64,000 bases of DNA from Pirellula staleyi DSM 6068 (lineage in GTDB: Bacteria; Planctomycetota; Planctomycetia; Pirellulales; Pirellulaceae): the NCBI RefSeq assembly GCF_000025185.1, contig NC_013720.1, positions 1,116,001 to 1,180,000 of the forward strand, written 5' to 3'. The notes under the pieces are model-generated. The model worked only from the letters and a program-made list of their open reading frames with translations. It was not told the DNA's origin and searched no databases. Made by a program: the position numbers and the translations under genes. Each line of letters opens with the position of its first letter. Within the stretch, counting starts at the first letter, position 1. Below, piece after piece: positions 8,464 to 16,772 of the stretch.

Positions 8464-9459
8464 ATGAAAGTACTCGAACTTCTCGAACGACGACGGCAGA
8501 ACTGGCAAGAGCTCGAGCGCCTGTGCGATCGCTTGCAAGAGTCGCAAGGGTCGCTGCATCTGTCGCCGGTCGAGCTGTCGCGGTTTGGAACTTTGTATCG
8601 CGCTGCGTGCGCCGATTTGGCGCTGGCCGATTCGTATCAACTGCCGCAAAACACGGTGCAGTATCTGCATCGCCTGGTCGGACGCTCGCACAATCAGCTC
8701 TATCGTTCGCGCCGCTTTCAAGTGAAGCAGTGGCTCGAAATTCTACTGACCGACGTTCCGCAGCGGATCTTCAACGATCGGTGCGTGCAGCTGATGTTTG
8801 TGCTCTTCTGGGGGATGTTCATTCTGTCCGGTTTTTTGGCCTATTCGAAAACAGCATGGCCCGACTTTGCCACGCAAGTGCTGGGTGCCGAGCAGATCGA
8901 AGCGCTCGAGGCCATGTATGCCAATCCGATCGACGGCTCGCAGCGCAGCGGTGATGAAAATGCAGGGATGGCTGGCTTCTATGCCGACCACAATACCGGC
9001 ATCGGCTTGCAATGCTTTGCCTGGGGACTGCTCGTGGTGCCGGGGATGGCAGTGACGATGTTCAACGCCATCTCGCTCGGCGCGGCGTTTGGCTACATGG
9101 CCCGCCCCGACGTCGAGGAAGGAAAGCACTTCTTCGAATTCGTGACAGCACATGGTCCGTTCGAGCTCACCGCGATCATTTTGTCGGCCGGGGCGGGGCT
9201 CAGGCTCGGGCTTTCGTGGATGATGACCGGTGGCATTTCGCGCATCGATAACTTGCGCAAGACAGGGACCGAAACGTTGCCCCTGATGGGTGCCGCCGGG
9301 ATCATGTTTTTTATGGCTGCACTGATCGAAGGGTTCCTCTCACCCTCAGCGGCGCCTTATTGGCTGAAGGCGACTGTCGCGATTCTCTCCAGCGGGCTGT
9401 TGTCGTTCTATTTCCTGGTGCTGGGTTTCCCGCGGAGTCTTCTCGTTGCAACTCGATAA
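8464..9459 (+). CDS. Stage II sporulation protein M-like (DUF95) membrane protein
   Basis: The 331-residue protein has an N-terminal cytoplasmic helical region (ERRRQNWQELERL). It is followed by about five to six membrane helices, including LMFVLFWGMFILSGFLAY near residue 105 and a second at about 180-205 ending in SLGAAFGYM. The small-residue-rich helices and the HGPFELTAI motif are typical of the SpoIIM/DUF95 family. In endospore formers SpoIIM works with a peptidoglycan-degrading complex. Planctomycetes do not sporulate, so here it is only a membrane partner in the MoxR/DUF58 operon. Its end overlaps the next gene by 14 bases, implying translational coupling. Confidence 0.85.
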   Translation: MKVLELLERRRQNWQELERLCDRLQESQGSLHLSPVELSRFGTLYRAACADLALADSYQLPQNTVQYLHRLVGRSHNQLYRSRRFQVKQWLEILLTDVPQRIFNDRCVQLMFVLFWGMFILSGFLAYSKTAWPDFATQVLGAEQIEALEAMYANPIDGSQRSGDENAGMAGFYADHNTGIGLQCFAWGLLVVPGMAVTMFNAISLGAAFGYMARPDVEEGKHFFEFVTAHGPFELTAIILSAGAGLRLGLSWMMTGGISRIDNLRKTGTETLPLMGAAGIMFFMAALIEGFLSPSAAPYWLKATVAILSSGLLSFYFLVLGFPRSLLVATR

Positions 9460-10330
9460 CACGCGCATTGCCGTTCGGCAGCGCACCTTACTCGAAACGC
9501 TCGATCTCGCGCTGGTAGTGATCCGCGAGTTCTTCCATCCGTGGCTCTCCACCACGCTGATGATGGTGGTGCCACTCTGGATCATCAACTACCTGCTGAT
9601 TGGCTGGATGGCGAACGAGGACCTCGAAAATGGCGACTTTCCTTTCCGATTTACTTGGAACATGTTGCTGCTGATCTACCTCGAGGCCCCCCTGGCTTCG
9701 ATCTTTACGGTCGCCTTTTTTGGCCCCGCTGTCTTCATGCAAAATCCGAAGCTGAAACAAGTGGCGCGTGATCTGCTGAAGGTCTCGCCAGCGCTGTTGT
9801 TCTGTCATGGATTCTTGCGCGGCGTGCTGCCAGCGTGGGGACTCCTGCTGCTGGTGGATGAATATGAAGCTTCGCCCGTCGAGTTTTTCTTCCTCCCCAT
9901 GATCTGCCTTTGGTCGACCGGCATGCGCATCGCGCGCCCGTTCATTTCCGAGATCATATTGCTCGAGAAGAATCCGCTCCGCGCGAAACGTCCCGGACAA
10001 ATTTCGATCAACATGCGGAGTGCCGACTTGCATGGCCCCAGCTTTGGCGACTTGTTTGTGCAATGGATGGCGAGTGTGCTTGTCGGTGTTTTCCTCTACG
10101 CCCTGTTTGCTTTTTCACTTTCGATTTTGGCCCACTTTCTGCTGAGCGATTCCGACCTCAATTGGTGGAAGTTACAGTTCCTCTACCCGGGAGTCGGCTG
10201 GCTGGTGGTGGGCTATTTTTCGATCGTCCGTTTTTTGAACTACGTCGATTTACGAATCCGTCACGAAGGTTGGGAAGTAGACTTACTGATGCGGGCCGAA
10301 GCGATTCGACTCTCCGGCCGCATGCTGTAG
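9446..10330 (+). CDS. Multi-pass membrane protein of the MoxR/DUF58 operon
   Basis: This 294-residue protein is not recognised at family level. A TTG start at 9446 is supported by GGAG at 9434-9437 (8-base spacing) and by the 14-base overlap with the SpoIIM-like gene; the first in-frame ATG lies inside the first membrane helix. At least five hydrophobic segments are visible: WLSTTLMMVVPLWIINYLLI, the segment around LEAPLASIFTVAFFGPAVF, LLFCHGFLRG, the VLVGVFLYALFAFSLSILAH region and a segment near the end. Its fixed place between the SpoIIM-like and DUF4129 genes suggests it is a structural part of the same membrane complex. Confidence 0.75.
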   Translation: MQLDNTRIAVRQRTLLETLDLALVVIREFFHPWLSTTLMMVVPLWIINYLLIGWMANEDLENGDFPFRFTWNMLLLIYLEAPLASIFTVAFFGPAVFMQNPKLKQVARDLLKVSPALLFCHGFLRGVLPAWGLLLLVDEYEASPVEFFFLPMICLWSTGMRIARPFISEIILLEKNPLRAKRPGQISINMRSADLHGPSFGDLFVQWMASVLVGVFLYALFAFSLSILAHFLLSDSDLNWWKLQFLYPGVGWLVVGYFSIVRFLNYVDLRIRHEGWEVDLLMRAEAIRLSGRML

Positions 10331-10414
10331 CGAGGCTCGCAGCGATGTCGACCTGAGCAGAACTGCAGCACGCACATCCCGTCACGCACTCCAAGGTTTT
10401 GTTTTTTGATCACC

Positions 10415-11323
10415 ATGCCCCAGCGCAACGCAAACACTCGACGACCAGCGAAGCTCGCCGCGTTTCTCTCGGCGCTGGCGCTAGCGTGTCTCGCTGCGAC
10501 GTCGGCCTGGGGCTGGCAATCACCCGCCGAGTTGCAGGGGCACGCGCCGCACATGGCTCTGGGACTGCAGCGTGCCGAGCAAGAGTACACCGCGGAAGAA
10601 GATCAGAAAGCGATTGAAGCGGCGCGCGATGCCCTTGCGAGCCAGGCAAACTTTCCGTTCTACGACGAGTCGAAAGACGCGATTCGAAAGATCAATATTC
10701 CGCCCCAAGAGCTCCCCCAAAAATCAAAAACAACCACCGGCGGCACGAACTCGGCGAAAGCTAGGCCGACCACCACTCGCGCTGGAACCACCACCGGCAG
10801 CGGACTGTCGGGTTTCAGCAGCGTGCTGCAAGTGCTGGGGCTGATCGTTTTAATCGCGGCCCTCGTGGCGATTGCCGTGCTGATTGCCCGCACCTTCCTG
10901 CGGGGTGAAGTGGCGGAGCAAAACAGTGCCGAGCTCGAACTTGGTCCGTCGCGCGATGTCGATCGAGTCGAGCAGTTACCGTTTCAGCTCAAGCGCCCCA
11001 GTGGCGACTTCCTCACCGAAGCACGCCTGGCGTATGAGCAAGGTGATTTCGCCCGCGCGATCATCTATTTCTACAGTCATCAACTGGTGCAACTCGACCG
11101 GCATCAATGGATTCGTTTGTCGAAGGGGAAAACGAATCGACAGTACCTCCGCGAACTTCGCAGCAAGCCCGAACTGCGAGATTTACTCGACGAAACGATT
11201 CTCTTGTTCGAGTCCGCTTTTTTTGGTCATCACGATATCACACGCTCTCAGTTCGAAGCGGTGTGGCGTCGCGCAGGTGAATTTCAGCAGCTTGTTCTTC
11301 AGCAGGAGGCACTCACCGCATGA
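10415..11323 (+). CDS. DUF4129 domain protein
   Basis: The ATG at 10415 gives 302 residues and a good signal peptide (ending near TSAWGWQ); a TTG at 10406 is an alternative. A periplasmic segment is followed by a Thr/Lys/Pro-rich linker, one membrane helix at about 128-150 (VLQVLGLIVLIAALVAIAVL) and a cytoplasmic C-terminal half. That half contains the DUF4129 signature: ARLAYEQGDFARAIIYFY, then LDRHQWIRLSKGKTNRQYL and a late FFGHHDITRSQFE. DUF4129 regions commonly occur next to transglutaminase-like, MoxR and DUF58 proteins. The gene ends in an ATGA overlap with the DUF4350 gene. A direct enzymatic role is unlikely. Confidence 0.85.
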   Translation: MPQRNANTRRPAKLAAFLSALALACLAATSAWGWQSPAELQGHAPHMALGLQRAEQEYTAEEDQKAIEAARDALASQANFPFYDESKDAIRKINIPPQELPQKSKTTTGGTNSAKARPTTTRAGTTTGSGLSGFSSVLQVLGLIVLIAALVAIAVLIARTFLRGEVAEQNSAELELGPSRDVDRVEQLPFQLKRPSGDFLTEARLAYEQGDFARAIIYFYSHQLVQLDRHQWIRLSKGKTNRQYLRELRSKPELRDLLDETILLFESAFFGHHDITRSQFEAVWRRAGEFQQLVLQQEALTA

Positions 11324-12600
11324 GCACCGCCCCCGCTTCTTCTAGCTCACCTTACTCCTCGAGCAGTGGTAATTCGGCAAGCAGTTCGGCCAAGAGCAGT
11401 TCCTCCAAGTCATCGTCGGCGATTGTGCCACTGGCTCTGGTCGGACTCTTTATCGTCACGCTGCTGATGCTCTGGTTCTATTTCACCTCCCGCACCTCCG
11501 ACACCATCACGTCGGAATACGGTAAGCGCCGCGCTAGTGGTGCCACCGATAGTGTGAATGGCACCTCGGTCCTTGCCGAGATGTTCAAAGCGACCGGACG
11601 CCGCGTCGAAACGATCAACCAACTTTCGCCACGTCTCGAGCGTTATCAAACGATCGTCTGGTTTCCGGATGATTTTTCTCCACCCTCTGCCGAACAGCGC
11701 GAAGCGCTCGAGGACTGGCTCTTCGACGGGAGTGGCCGGGTGCTGATCTATGTCGGTCGCGACTACGATGCTCGATCCGACTACTACAACGACATTCGGC
11801 CGCTCGTCAAAAAAGAAGAACGTAGCGAGTTCGAGCGACGTCGCGCCACGGCCAAATCGCAGTTCGATAGTGCTCGAGCTTCGATGCCCAAACAAGGCTT
11901 CTCGCGCTGGTTTACTGCCAAGCGCGATGGCAAACGAACGGTAGTTAAATCGCTAAGCGGTCCCTGGGCCGAAGGGATCGACGTCACCAAGACCGATCTC
12001 GAACTGCAAGGGCGTCTCGATATTCCGATCGAATCGGATCGCAATGCGACAGTCGATCCCGCGCTGCCGACAGAGACCGAAGCCCTGCTCGAAACCGACG
12101 AAGGGGATGTCCTCGTGAGCTCCATCATCGATGAAGCTTATCTCGGGAGCGGGCAGATCGTGGTCGTTGCGAATGGTGGTTTCGTTCTTAACTATCCGCT
12201 CGTGAATCACGAGCATCGAAAGCTCGCCTCGCGACTGATTGCCGAAACCGATCCCAAAGGGAAAGTTGCGTTTCTCGAGAGTGGTCCCGGTGGCCCCCCT
12301 GTCGTCGATCGCGAACCAGCCGAGGAATCGCAGGCTGCGATTGCGATTTTGAAAGTCTGGCCACTCAGTGCCATCATGCCGCACCTCGTGATTTTTGGCG
12401 TCATGCTTTGTCTGGCACTCTCCCCCATTTTTGGACGTCCGAAAGAATTGCCGCGCGAGACACTGGCCGACTTTGGTAAACATGTTGCCGCGCTGGGACA
12501 ACTGTTGGCCCGCACGCGCGATCGAGGCTATGCCCTGCTGCGACTCGAGCAATACCGTCAGCAAGGGCGCCGCGATTCGGGACGCTCGCATCTGAAGTAA
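11320..12600 (+). CDS. DUF4350 domain membrane protein
   Basis: The 426-residue product starts at the ATG that overlaps the upstream stop (ATGA, 11320-11323), so translation is probably coupled. After a serine-rich, probably disordered N-terminus there is a membrane helix at about 34-55, then the DUF4350 region. That region shows GKRRASGATDSVNGTSVLAEMF, a fold resembling GATase/ThuA-type sensors (IVWFPDDFSPP, RVLIYVGRDYD), and VVANGGFVLNYPLVNHEH near residue 285. A second helix lies near 352-372, followed by a basic tail. DUF4350 proteins accompany MoxR/DUF58 systems in many bacteria, and their role is undefined. The extracytoplasmic domain might sense a ligand. Confidence 0.82.
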   Translation: MSTAPASSSSPYSSSSGNSASSSAKSSSSKSSSAIVPLALVGLFIVTLLMLWFYFTSRTSDTITSEYGKRRASGATDSVNGTSVLAEMFKATGRRVETINQLSPRLERYQTIVWFPDDFSPPSAEQREALEDWLFDGSGRVLIYVGRDYDARSDYYNDIRPLVKKEERSEFERRRATAKSQFDSARASMPKQGFSRWFTAKRDGKRTVVKSLSGPWAEGIDVTKTDLELQGRLDIPIESDRNATVDPALPTETEALLETDEGDVLVSSIIDEAYLGSGQIVVVANGGFVLNYPLVNHEHRKLASRLIAETDPKGKVAFLESGPGGPPVVDREPAEESQAAIAILKVWPLSAIMPHLVIFGVMLCLALSPIFGRPKELPRETLADFGKHVAALGQLLARTRDRGYALLRLEQYRQQGRRDSGRSHLK

Positions 12601-12713
12601 ACCATCCTCTGCTGTTCATCGATCACCACCCGCGCTAGTCGCTCGCTGTACCACACTTTTAGCCACTCGACGTTCAGCGTCGAACTCACGACATACTGGG
12701 AACTTTCCGCTTC

Positions 12714-14279
12714 ATGAGTAATGCACCCCTCGGACCCGATGCATCCGCTGGCTCGGCCGCTACGATTGAGTTTCACTGCAGCAGTTGTCAGCGAAGTTTG
12801 CGAGTTCCCGCTTCAGCGGCTGGCAAGCGGGCAGCCTGCCCACAGTGCAACGCGATTGTGCAAGTTCCGGCCGCGACGGCACCCGCAGCAAGCACGCTAG
12901 GTTCCGTCGATCCGCTCGCAACTGCTGCCTCGGGAAGCACACCCGGAAGCTTGTCGCTCGGCTCTCCCATGTCGTCGGGCGCTCCGCTGTCGACCGGCAA
13001 TGTCGCGGCAGCCTCTCCGAGCATGATGCCTGGCAGCAACCTCCCCAGTTCAGGAATGCCGAGCGCTGGCGCGACATCGCTTCCACCGATCTCAGCGCCG
13101 GCTGCTTCACCGTTTGGCGCAATCCCGCCGCAGCAACAGCCGTTCGCGCCACAGACGAGCTATCCCCAGCCAACCTATCCGCAGCCAAGCTACGGCCAGA
13201 TGCCACCAGTGAGTTCGGGCTACGGCAGCACGCCGTTTGGAAATTCCGCGCCCACCACCACTCCCACTTCGTCGGCACCTCCGCCAGCGGCGCTAAAACT
13301 CACTGGCAATGCCGCCACAGGTTCGCAGACACGCACCAAGCAATTGTTCGATCGCATCACGAGTGAAATTGCCAAGGTCTACGTCGGTCAAGACGAACTC
13401 GTGCTCGGCGCGCTTGTCGCACTCTTCTCGAGCGGACACGTGCTGATCGAAAGTGTCCCGGGACTCGGTAAAACGCTGCTCGTTCGCGCGCTCGGACGGG
13501 TCCTCGGCTGTCACTTCGGACGTATTCAGTTCACCGCCGACTTGATGCCGAGCGATGTCACCGGCGCTCCGATCCTCGACATGAAAACGCAAGAGTTCCG
13601 CTTCCGTCCGGGACCTGTCTTCACGCAGCTGCTTCTGGCCGACGAAATCAACCGCGCACCGGCGAAAACACACGCCTCGCTCCTCGAAATCATGCAGGAA
13701 TATCGCGTGACGGTCGATGGCAAGAGCCACGTCATCGAGCGTCCGTTCCTGGTCCTCGCGACGCAAAACCCGATCGAGTCCGAAGGTACCTACAACCTGC
13801 CCGAAGCTCAGCTCGACCGCTTCATGTTCAAGCTCGTTGCCAGCTATCCACGCGAGCACGAAGAGGCGCAGATTCTGAAGCTGCATAGCCAGCAGAAGAG
13901 CCTCGAGAAACAGCTCGAACAAGAGGTGGCCACCGTTACCAATCCGAAAGAGATTCTCGAGATCATCGCCCAGAACGCGCAGGTCCGTGTCGACGATCGG
14001 CTGGTCGATTACATCAACAAGATTGTGCGTCTCACGCGGCAATGGCCGAAGTTCCACATGGGTGCTTCACCGCGCGCGGGTCTGGCACTCATGCAGTCGG
14101 CTCGCACGCTCGCTGCCTTTAGTGGTCGCGACTACGCTGTGCCCGACGATGTATTTCAAATCGCTCTGCCTGCTCTGCGCCATCGTGTGGTGCTGACCGC
14201 AGAAGCGGAAGTCGAAGGCTACAAGGTCGACGATCTGCTCACCGAATTGATTCGTTCGGTGGAGGTGCCGCGCCTTTGA
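12714..14279 (+). CDS. MoxR-family AAA+ ATPase with N-terminal zinc ribbon
   Basis: The 521-residue protein has three parts. Residues about 21-50 form a four-cysteine zinc ribbon (HCSSCQRSL and ACPQCNAIV). Residues 55-195 are a Pro/Gly/Ser/Gln-rich, probably disordered linker. Residues 200-521 are a MoxR AAA+ module with Walker A GVPGLGKTLL (about 246-255), Walker B LLLADEINRAP and the MoxR hallmark ATQNPIESEGTYNLPEAQLD. MoxR ATPases act as chaperone-like remodelers of VWA/DUF58 partners. The partner is encoded immediately downstream with a 4-base overlap. The N-terminal zinc ribbon plus long linker is an addition to the basic MoxR layout of about 320 residues. Confidence 0.92.
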   Translation: MSNAPLGPDASAGSAATIEFHCSSCQRSLRVPASAAGKRAACPQCNAIVQVPAATAPAASTLGSVDPLATAASGSTPGSLSLGSPMSSGAPLSTGNVAAASPSMMPGSNLPSSGMPSAGATSLPPISAPAASPFGAIPPQQQPFAPQTSYPQPTYPQPSYGQMPPVSSGYGSTPFGNSAPTTTPTSSAPPPAALKLTGNAATGSQTRTKQLFDRITSEIAKVYVGQDELVLGALVALFSSGHVLIESVPGLGKTLLVRALGRVLGCHFGRIQFTADLMPSDVTGAPILDMKTQEFRFRPGPVFTQLLLADEINRAPAKTHASLLEIMQEYRVTVDGKSHVIERPFLVLATQNPIESEGTYNLPEAQLDRFMFKLVASYPREHEEAQILKLHSQQKSLEKQLEQEVATVTNPKEILEIIAQNAQVRVDDRLVDYINKIVRLTRQWPKFHMGASPRAGLALMQSARTLAAFSGRDYAVPDDVFQIALPALRHRVVLTAEAEVEGYKVDDLLTELIRSVEVPRL

Positions 14280-15703
14280 ACGATCCCATCACCAATCTCT
14301 TTACCAACTACGGCGATTTACTGCTGAAAAACGCGGGGCTGCTCGGTGCGGCGTTTGTCGTTCCGCTCCTCTGGCTCGCCGTCTATCGCCGTGTCTTCGC
14401 CAACATTCCGCTGGTGGTGCTGCTGGCCATCCCTGCGCTACTGTCGTTCTCGCTCCTGTTTCAGCAGCAACTGTTTAGCGTCATCATCTGGGTCGACGCC
14501 GCCATTTTCCTGGTCGCGACGATCGATCTCTTCACGCTGCCGGGCAAGCGCGCGCTGCAAATCGAGCGCGAGATGGCACTCGTCGGTTCGCTCAAGAAAC
14601 AGCATCGTGTCACGCTGCATATCAGCAACGTTTCGTCGCGTCGACTTGTCATTTGGCTACGCGATGATGCACCGGCGGAAATGCAAGCAACGCCCGATCG
14701 CTTCACACTGTCGCTCGCACCGCGCAGCCGCACTACGGTGCACTACGATCTTCAGCCGACCCGTCGTGGCTCGTTCACGCTCTACGATGTGCATGTGCGA
14801 GTCCGAAGTCGACTCGGACTTTGGCAACGCTACCTCGAAATTCCGCAGCAATCCGAGCTCCGTGTTTATCCCGACATGAAGCAGCTGTCGGAGTATGCCA
14901 TCCTCGCACGTACCAATCGCCTGAGCTTGATGGGGGTTCGTCGCACGCGGAAAGTCGGCACCGAAAACGATTTTGAACGCCTGCGCGACTACACGCTCGA
15001 CGACAATCACAAGTACATCGACTGGCGCGCCAGTGCCCGACGCAACAAGCTCACAGTCAAAGATTTTCAGACGAGCCAAAGTCAGCGGATCATCTTCCTG
15101 GTCGACTGCGGTCGGCTCATGACCGGTCAATCCAACGGGCTGAGTCTGCTCGATCACTCGCTCAACGCCGTGCTGATGATGAGCTACGTGGCGCTGCGCC
15201 AAGGCGACTCGGTCGGGATGATCTGTTTCTCCGATCGCGTGCTGAAATACGTGCCGCCCCAAGGTGGCATGAATCAAATGAATCAGCTGCTGCACACGTC
15301 GTTCGATCGCTTTCCCGAACTGGTTGAATCGCGCTACGACGAAGCGTTTCTCTACCTCGCCTCGCACTGCAAAAAACGCTCGCTCGTGGTGCTGATCACC
15401 AACGTCATCGACGAGGTCAACGCGCATCAGATCGAGAGCTATCTGGCAACGCTTGTCGGCAAACATTTACCGCTCGGCGTGTTGCTGCGCGATCATCAGT
15501 TGTTCGACGCTGCCGATCGCGATCCGGTCGACGATGCTACGCTCTATCAGGCCGCCGCTGCTGCCGAGATTCTTACCTGGCGACATCAGGTGCTACGCGA
15601 TCTCGAACATCGAGGCGCACTAGCGCTCGATGTTTTTCCCGAAGATATGACCGCGCCGCTGGTCAACAAGTATCTCGAGATCAAAGCGCGGCACTTGCTC
15701 TAA
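14276..15703 (+). CDS. DUF58 (VWA-like) protein, MoxR partner
   Basis: The 475-residue product starts at a TTG (14276) that overlaps the MoxR stop; GGAGG at 14261-14265 supports it. Two N-terminal hydrophobic segments (about 18-70) anchor it. A beta-rich region follows, then the DUF58 signature near residue 237 (LRDYTLDDNHKYIDWRASAR). After that comes a von Willebrand A-like domain (IIFLVDCGRLMTG, then VLITNVIDEV). The family is the usual client or adaptor of MoxR ATPases and has been linked to envelope assembly and stress tolerance. It closes the operon that starts at 7288. The next gene is convergent. Confidence 0.9.
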   Translation: MNDPITNLFTNYGDLLLKNAGLLGAAFVVPLLWLAVYRRVFANIPLVVLLAIPALLSFSLLFQQQLFSVIIWVDAAIFLVATIDLFTLPGKRALQIEREMALVGSLKKQHRVTLHISNVSSRRLVIWLRDDAPAEMQATPDRFTLSLAPRSRTTVHYDLQPTRRGSFTLYDVHVRVRSRLGLWQRYLEIPQQSELRVYPDMKQLSEYAILARTNRLSLMGVRRTRKVGTENDFERLRDYTLDDNHKYIDWRASARRNKLTVKDFQTSQSQRIIFLVDCGRLMTGQSNGLSLLDHSLNAVLMMSYVALRQGDSVGMICFSDRVLKYVPPQGGMNQMNQLLHTSFDRFPELVESRYDEAFLYLASHCKKRSLVVLITNVIDEVNAHQIESYLATLVGKHLPLGVLLRDHQLFDAADRDPVDDATLYQAAAAAEILTWRHQVLRDLEHRGALALDVFPEDMTAPLVNKYLEIKARHLL

Positions 15704-15740
15704 AACGAGCAGCTCACTTGCCGCGACGCACCACAGACTT

Positions 15741-16766
15741 TTATTCCATCGCCAAACCACGAATCCAATCGGCCAGCTCCTGGGGCAATTGCATGCGCCA
15801 GATCAGCGGCTCGCTCGTGATTGGATGAACGAAACCAAGTTCAGCGGCATGGAGTGCTTGCCGTGGCGCGCCACTCTCGTCGCGCTGCGACTTTTCGCCG
15901 AGCTTATGCGTGTAAACTTTTTCGCCGCAGAGCATGTGCCCCGCTTCGGCCAGGTGAATACGAATTTGATGGGTGCGACCTGTTTCGAGGCGACACTCGA
16001 CAACACTATAGGGGCCGATGGTTTGCATCAGCCGCACGTGTGTCACCGCCCGCTGCGCTTCTTCGGCAACTTTACCGGCAGGACTCGAGCCTCGTAGTCC
16101 ATCCCCTCGATCGCGCACTAAATAGGTTTCGATCTTCTGCTCGACAGGAGTGCCATGCACCACCGCCACGTAAGCGCGCGTCACATGATGCTTCTTAAAG
16201 AGCTTGATGAGCGCCGTCGATGCTTCCGGCGTTCGGGCAAACACCATCAGGCCACTCGTATCGCGGTCGAGTCGATGGACTGCAAAGATGCGCGGCAATT
16301 TCGGCGCAGGCTGGGTGCGACGACCTTTCGCGGCGGCACTACCCGCAGCTTCGCGCGGGATCTTCCAGCCCAAATGCTTGGCGAGGAGACGTGGGAGCAC
16401 TTCGTCGAGCGTGGGCTGTAGCTGTTTACGGCGCGAAGGCCAGTTCTTCTCTTCGGGATGCCGTTCGGTCGTCATCCCTGCAGGTTTTTCGACGACCACG
16501 AGGTGGTTATCGACATGCCGGATGCGGACATCTTTTTCATCGGCCGGTTTCGCGAGTGGATGCTGGTAGACCTTCACGACTTCGCCCGGCTTGAGTCGGC
16601 GCGCTTCGTCGAGGCACAAGTTGCCGTTGACCTGCACATGCTGACCGAGGACGAGCGACTTGACATCGCGCCATGAAATCTGACCTAGCCATCGACGAAT
16701 CGCAGCGGCCAGCGTTTGACCCTGCTCGCGCGACGTGACATGAAAATGCTCGGAGTGGTTGCTCAT
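15741..16766 (-). CDS. RluA-family 23S rRNA/tRNA pseudouridine synthase
   Basis: The 341-residue enzyme has an N-terminal S4-like RNA-binding region (about 18-68: WRDVKSLVLGQHVQVNGN) and the catalytic RluA domain. That domain carries HRLDRDTSG at 164-172, where Asp167 is the nucleophile that isomerises uridine in RNA. ETGRTHQIRIHLAEAGH further on is the standard second motif. An insertion of about 20 residues rich in Lys and Pro precedes the catalytic loop. The exact RNA target (RluC/D-like or other) cannot be decided. The gene follows the DUF255 gene by 6 bases on the same strand, so the two are probably co-transcribed. Confidence 0.92.
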   Translation of the reverse strand: MSNHSEHFHVTSREQGQTLAAAIRRWLGQISWRDVKSLVLGQHVQVNGNLCLDEARRLKPGEVVKVYQHPLAKPADEKDVRIRHVDNHLVVVEKPAGMTTERHPEEKNWPSRRKQLQPTLDEVLPRLLAKHLGWKIPREAAGSAAAKGRRTQPAPKLPRIFAVHRLDRDTSGLMVFARTPEASTALIKLFKKHHVTRAYVAVVHGTPVEQKIETYLVRDRGDGLRGSSPAGKVAEEAQRAVTHVRLMQTIGPYSVVECRLETGRTHQIRIHLAEAGHMLCGEKVYTHKLGEKSQRDESGAPRQALHAAELGFVHPITSEPLIWRMQLPQELADWIRGLAME

Positions 16767-16772
16767 CGCCGC

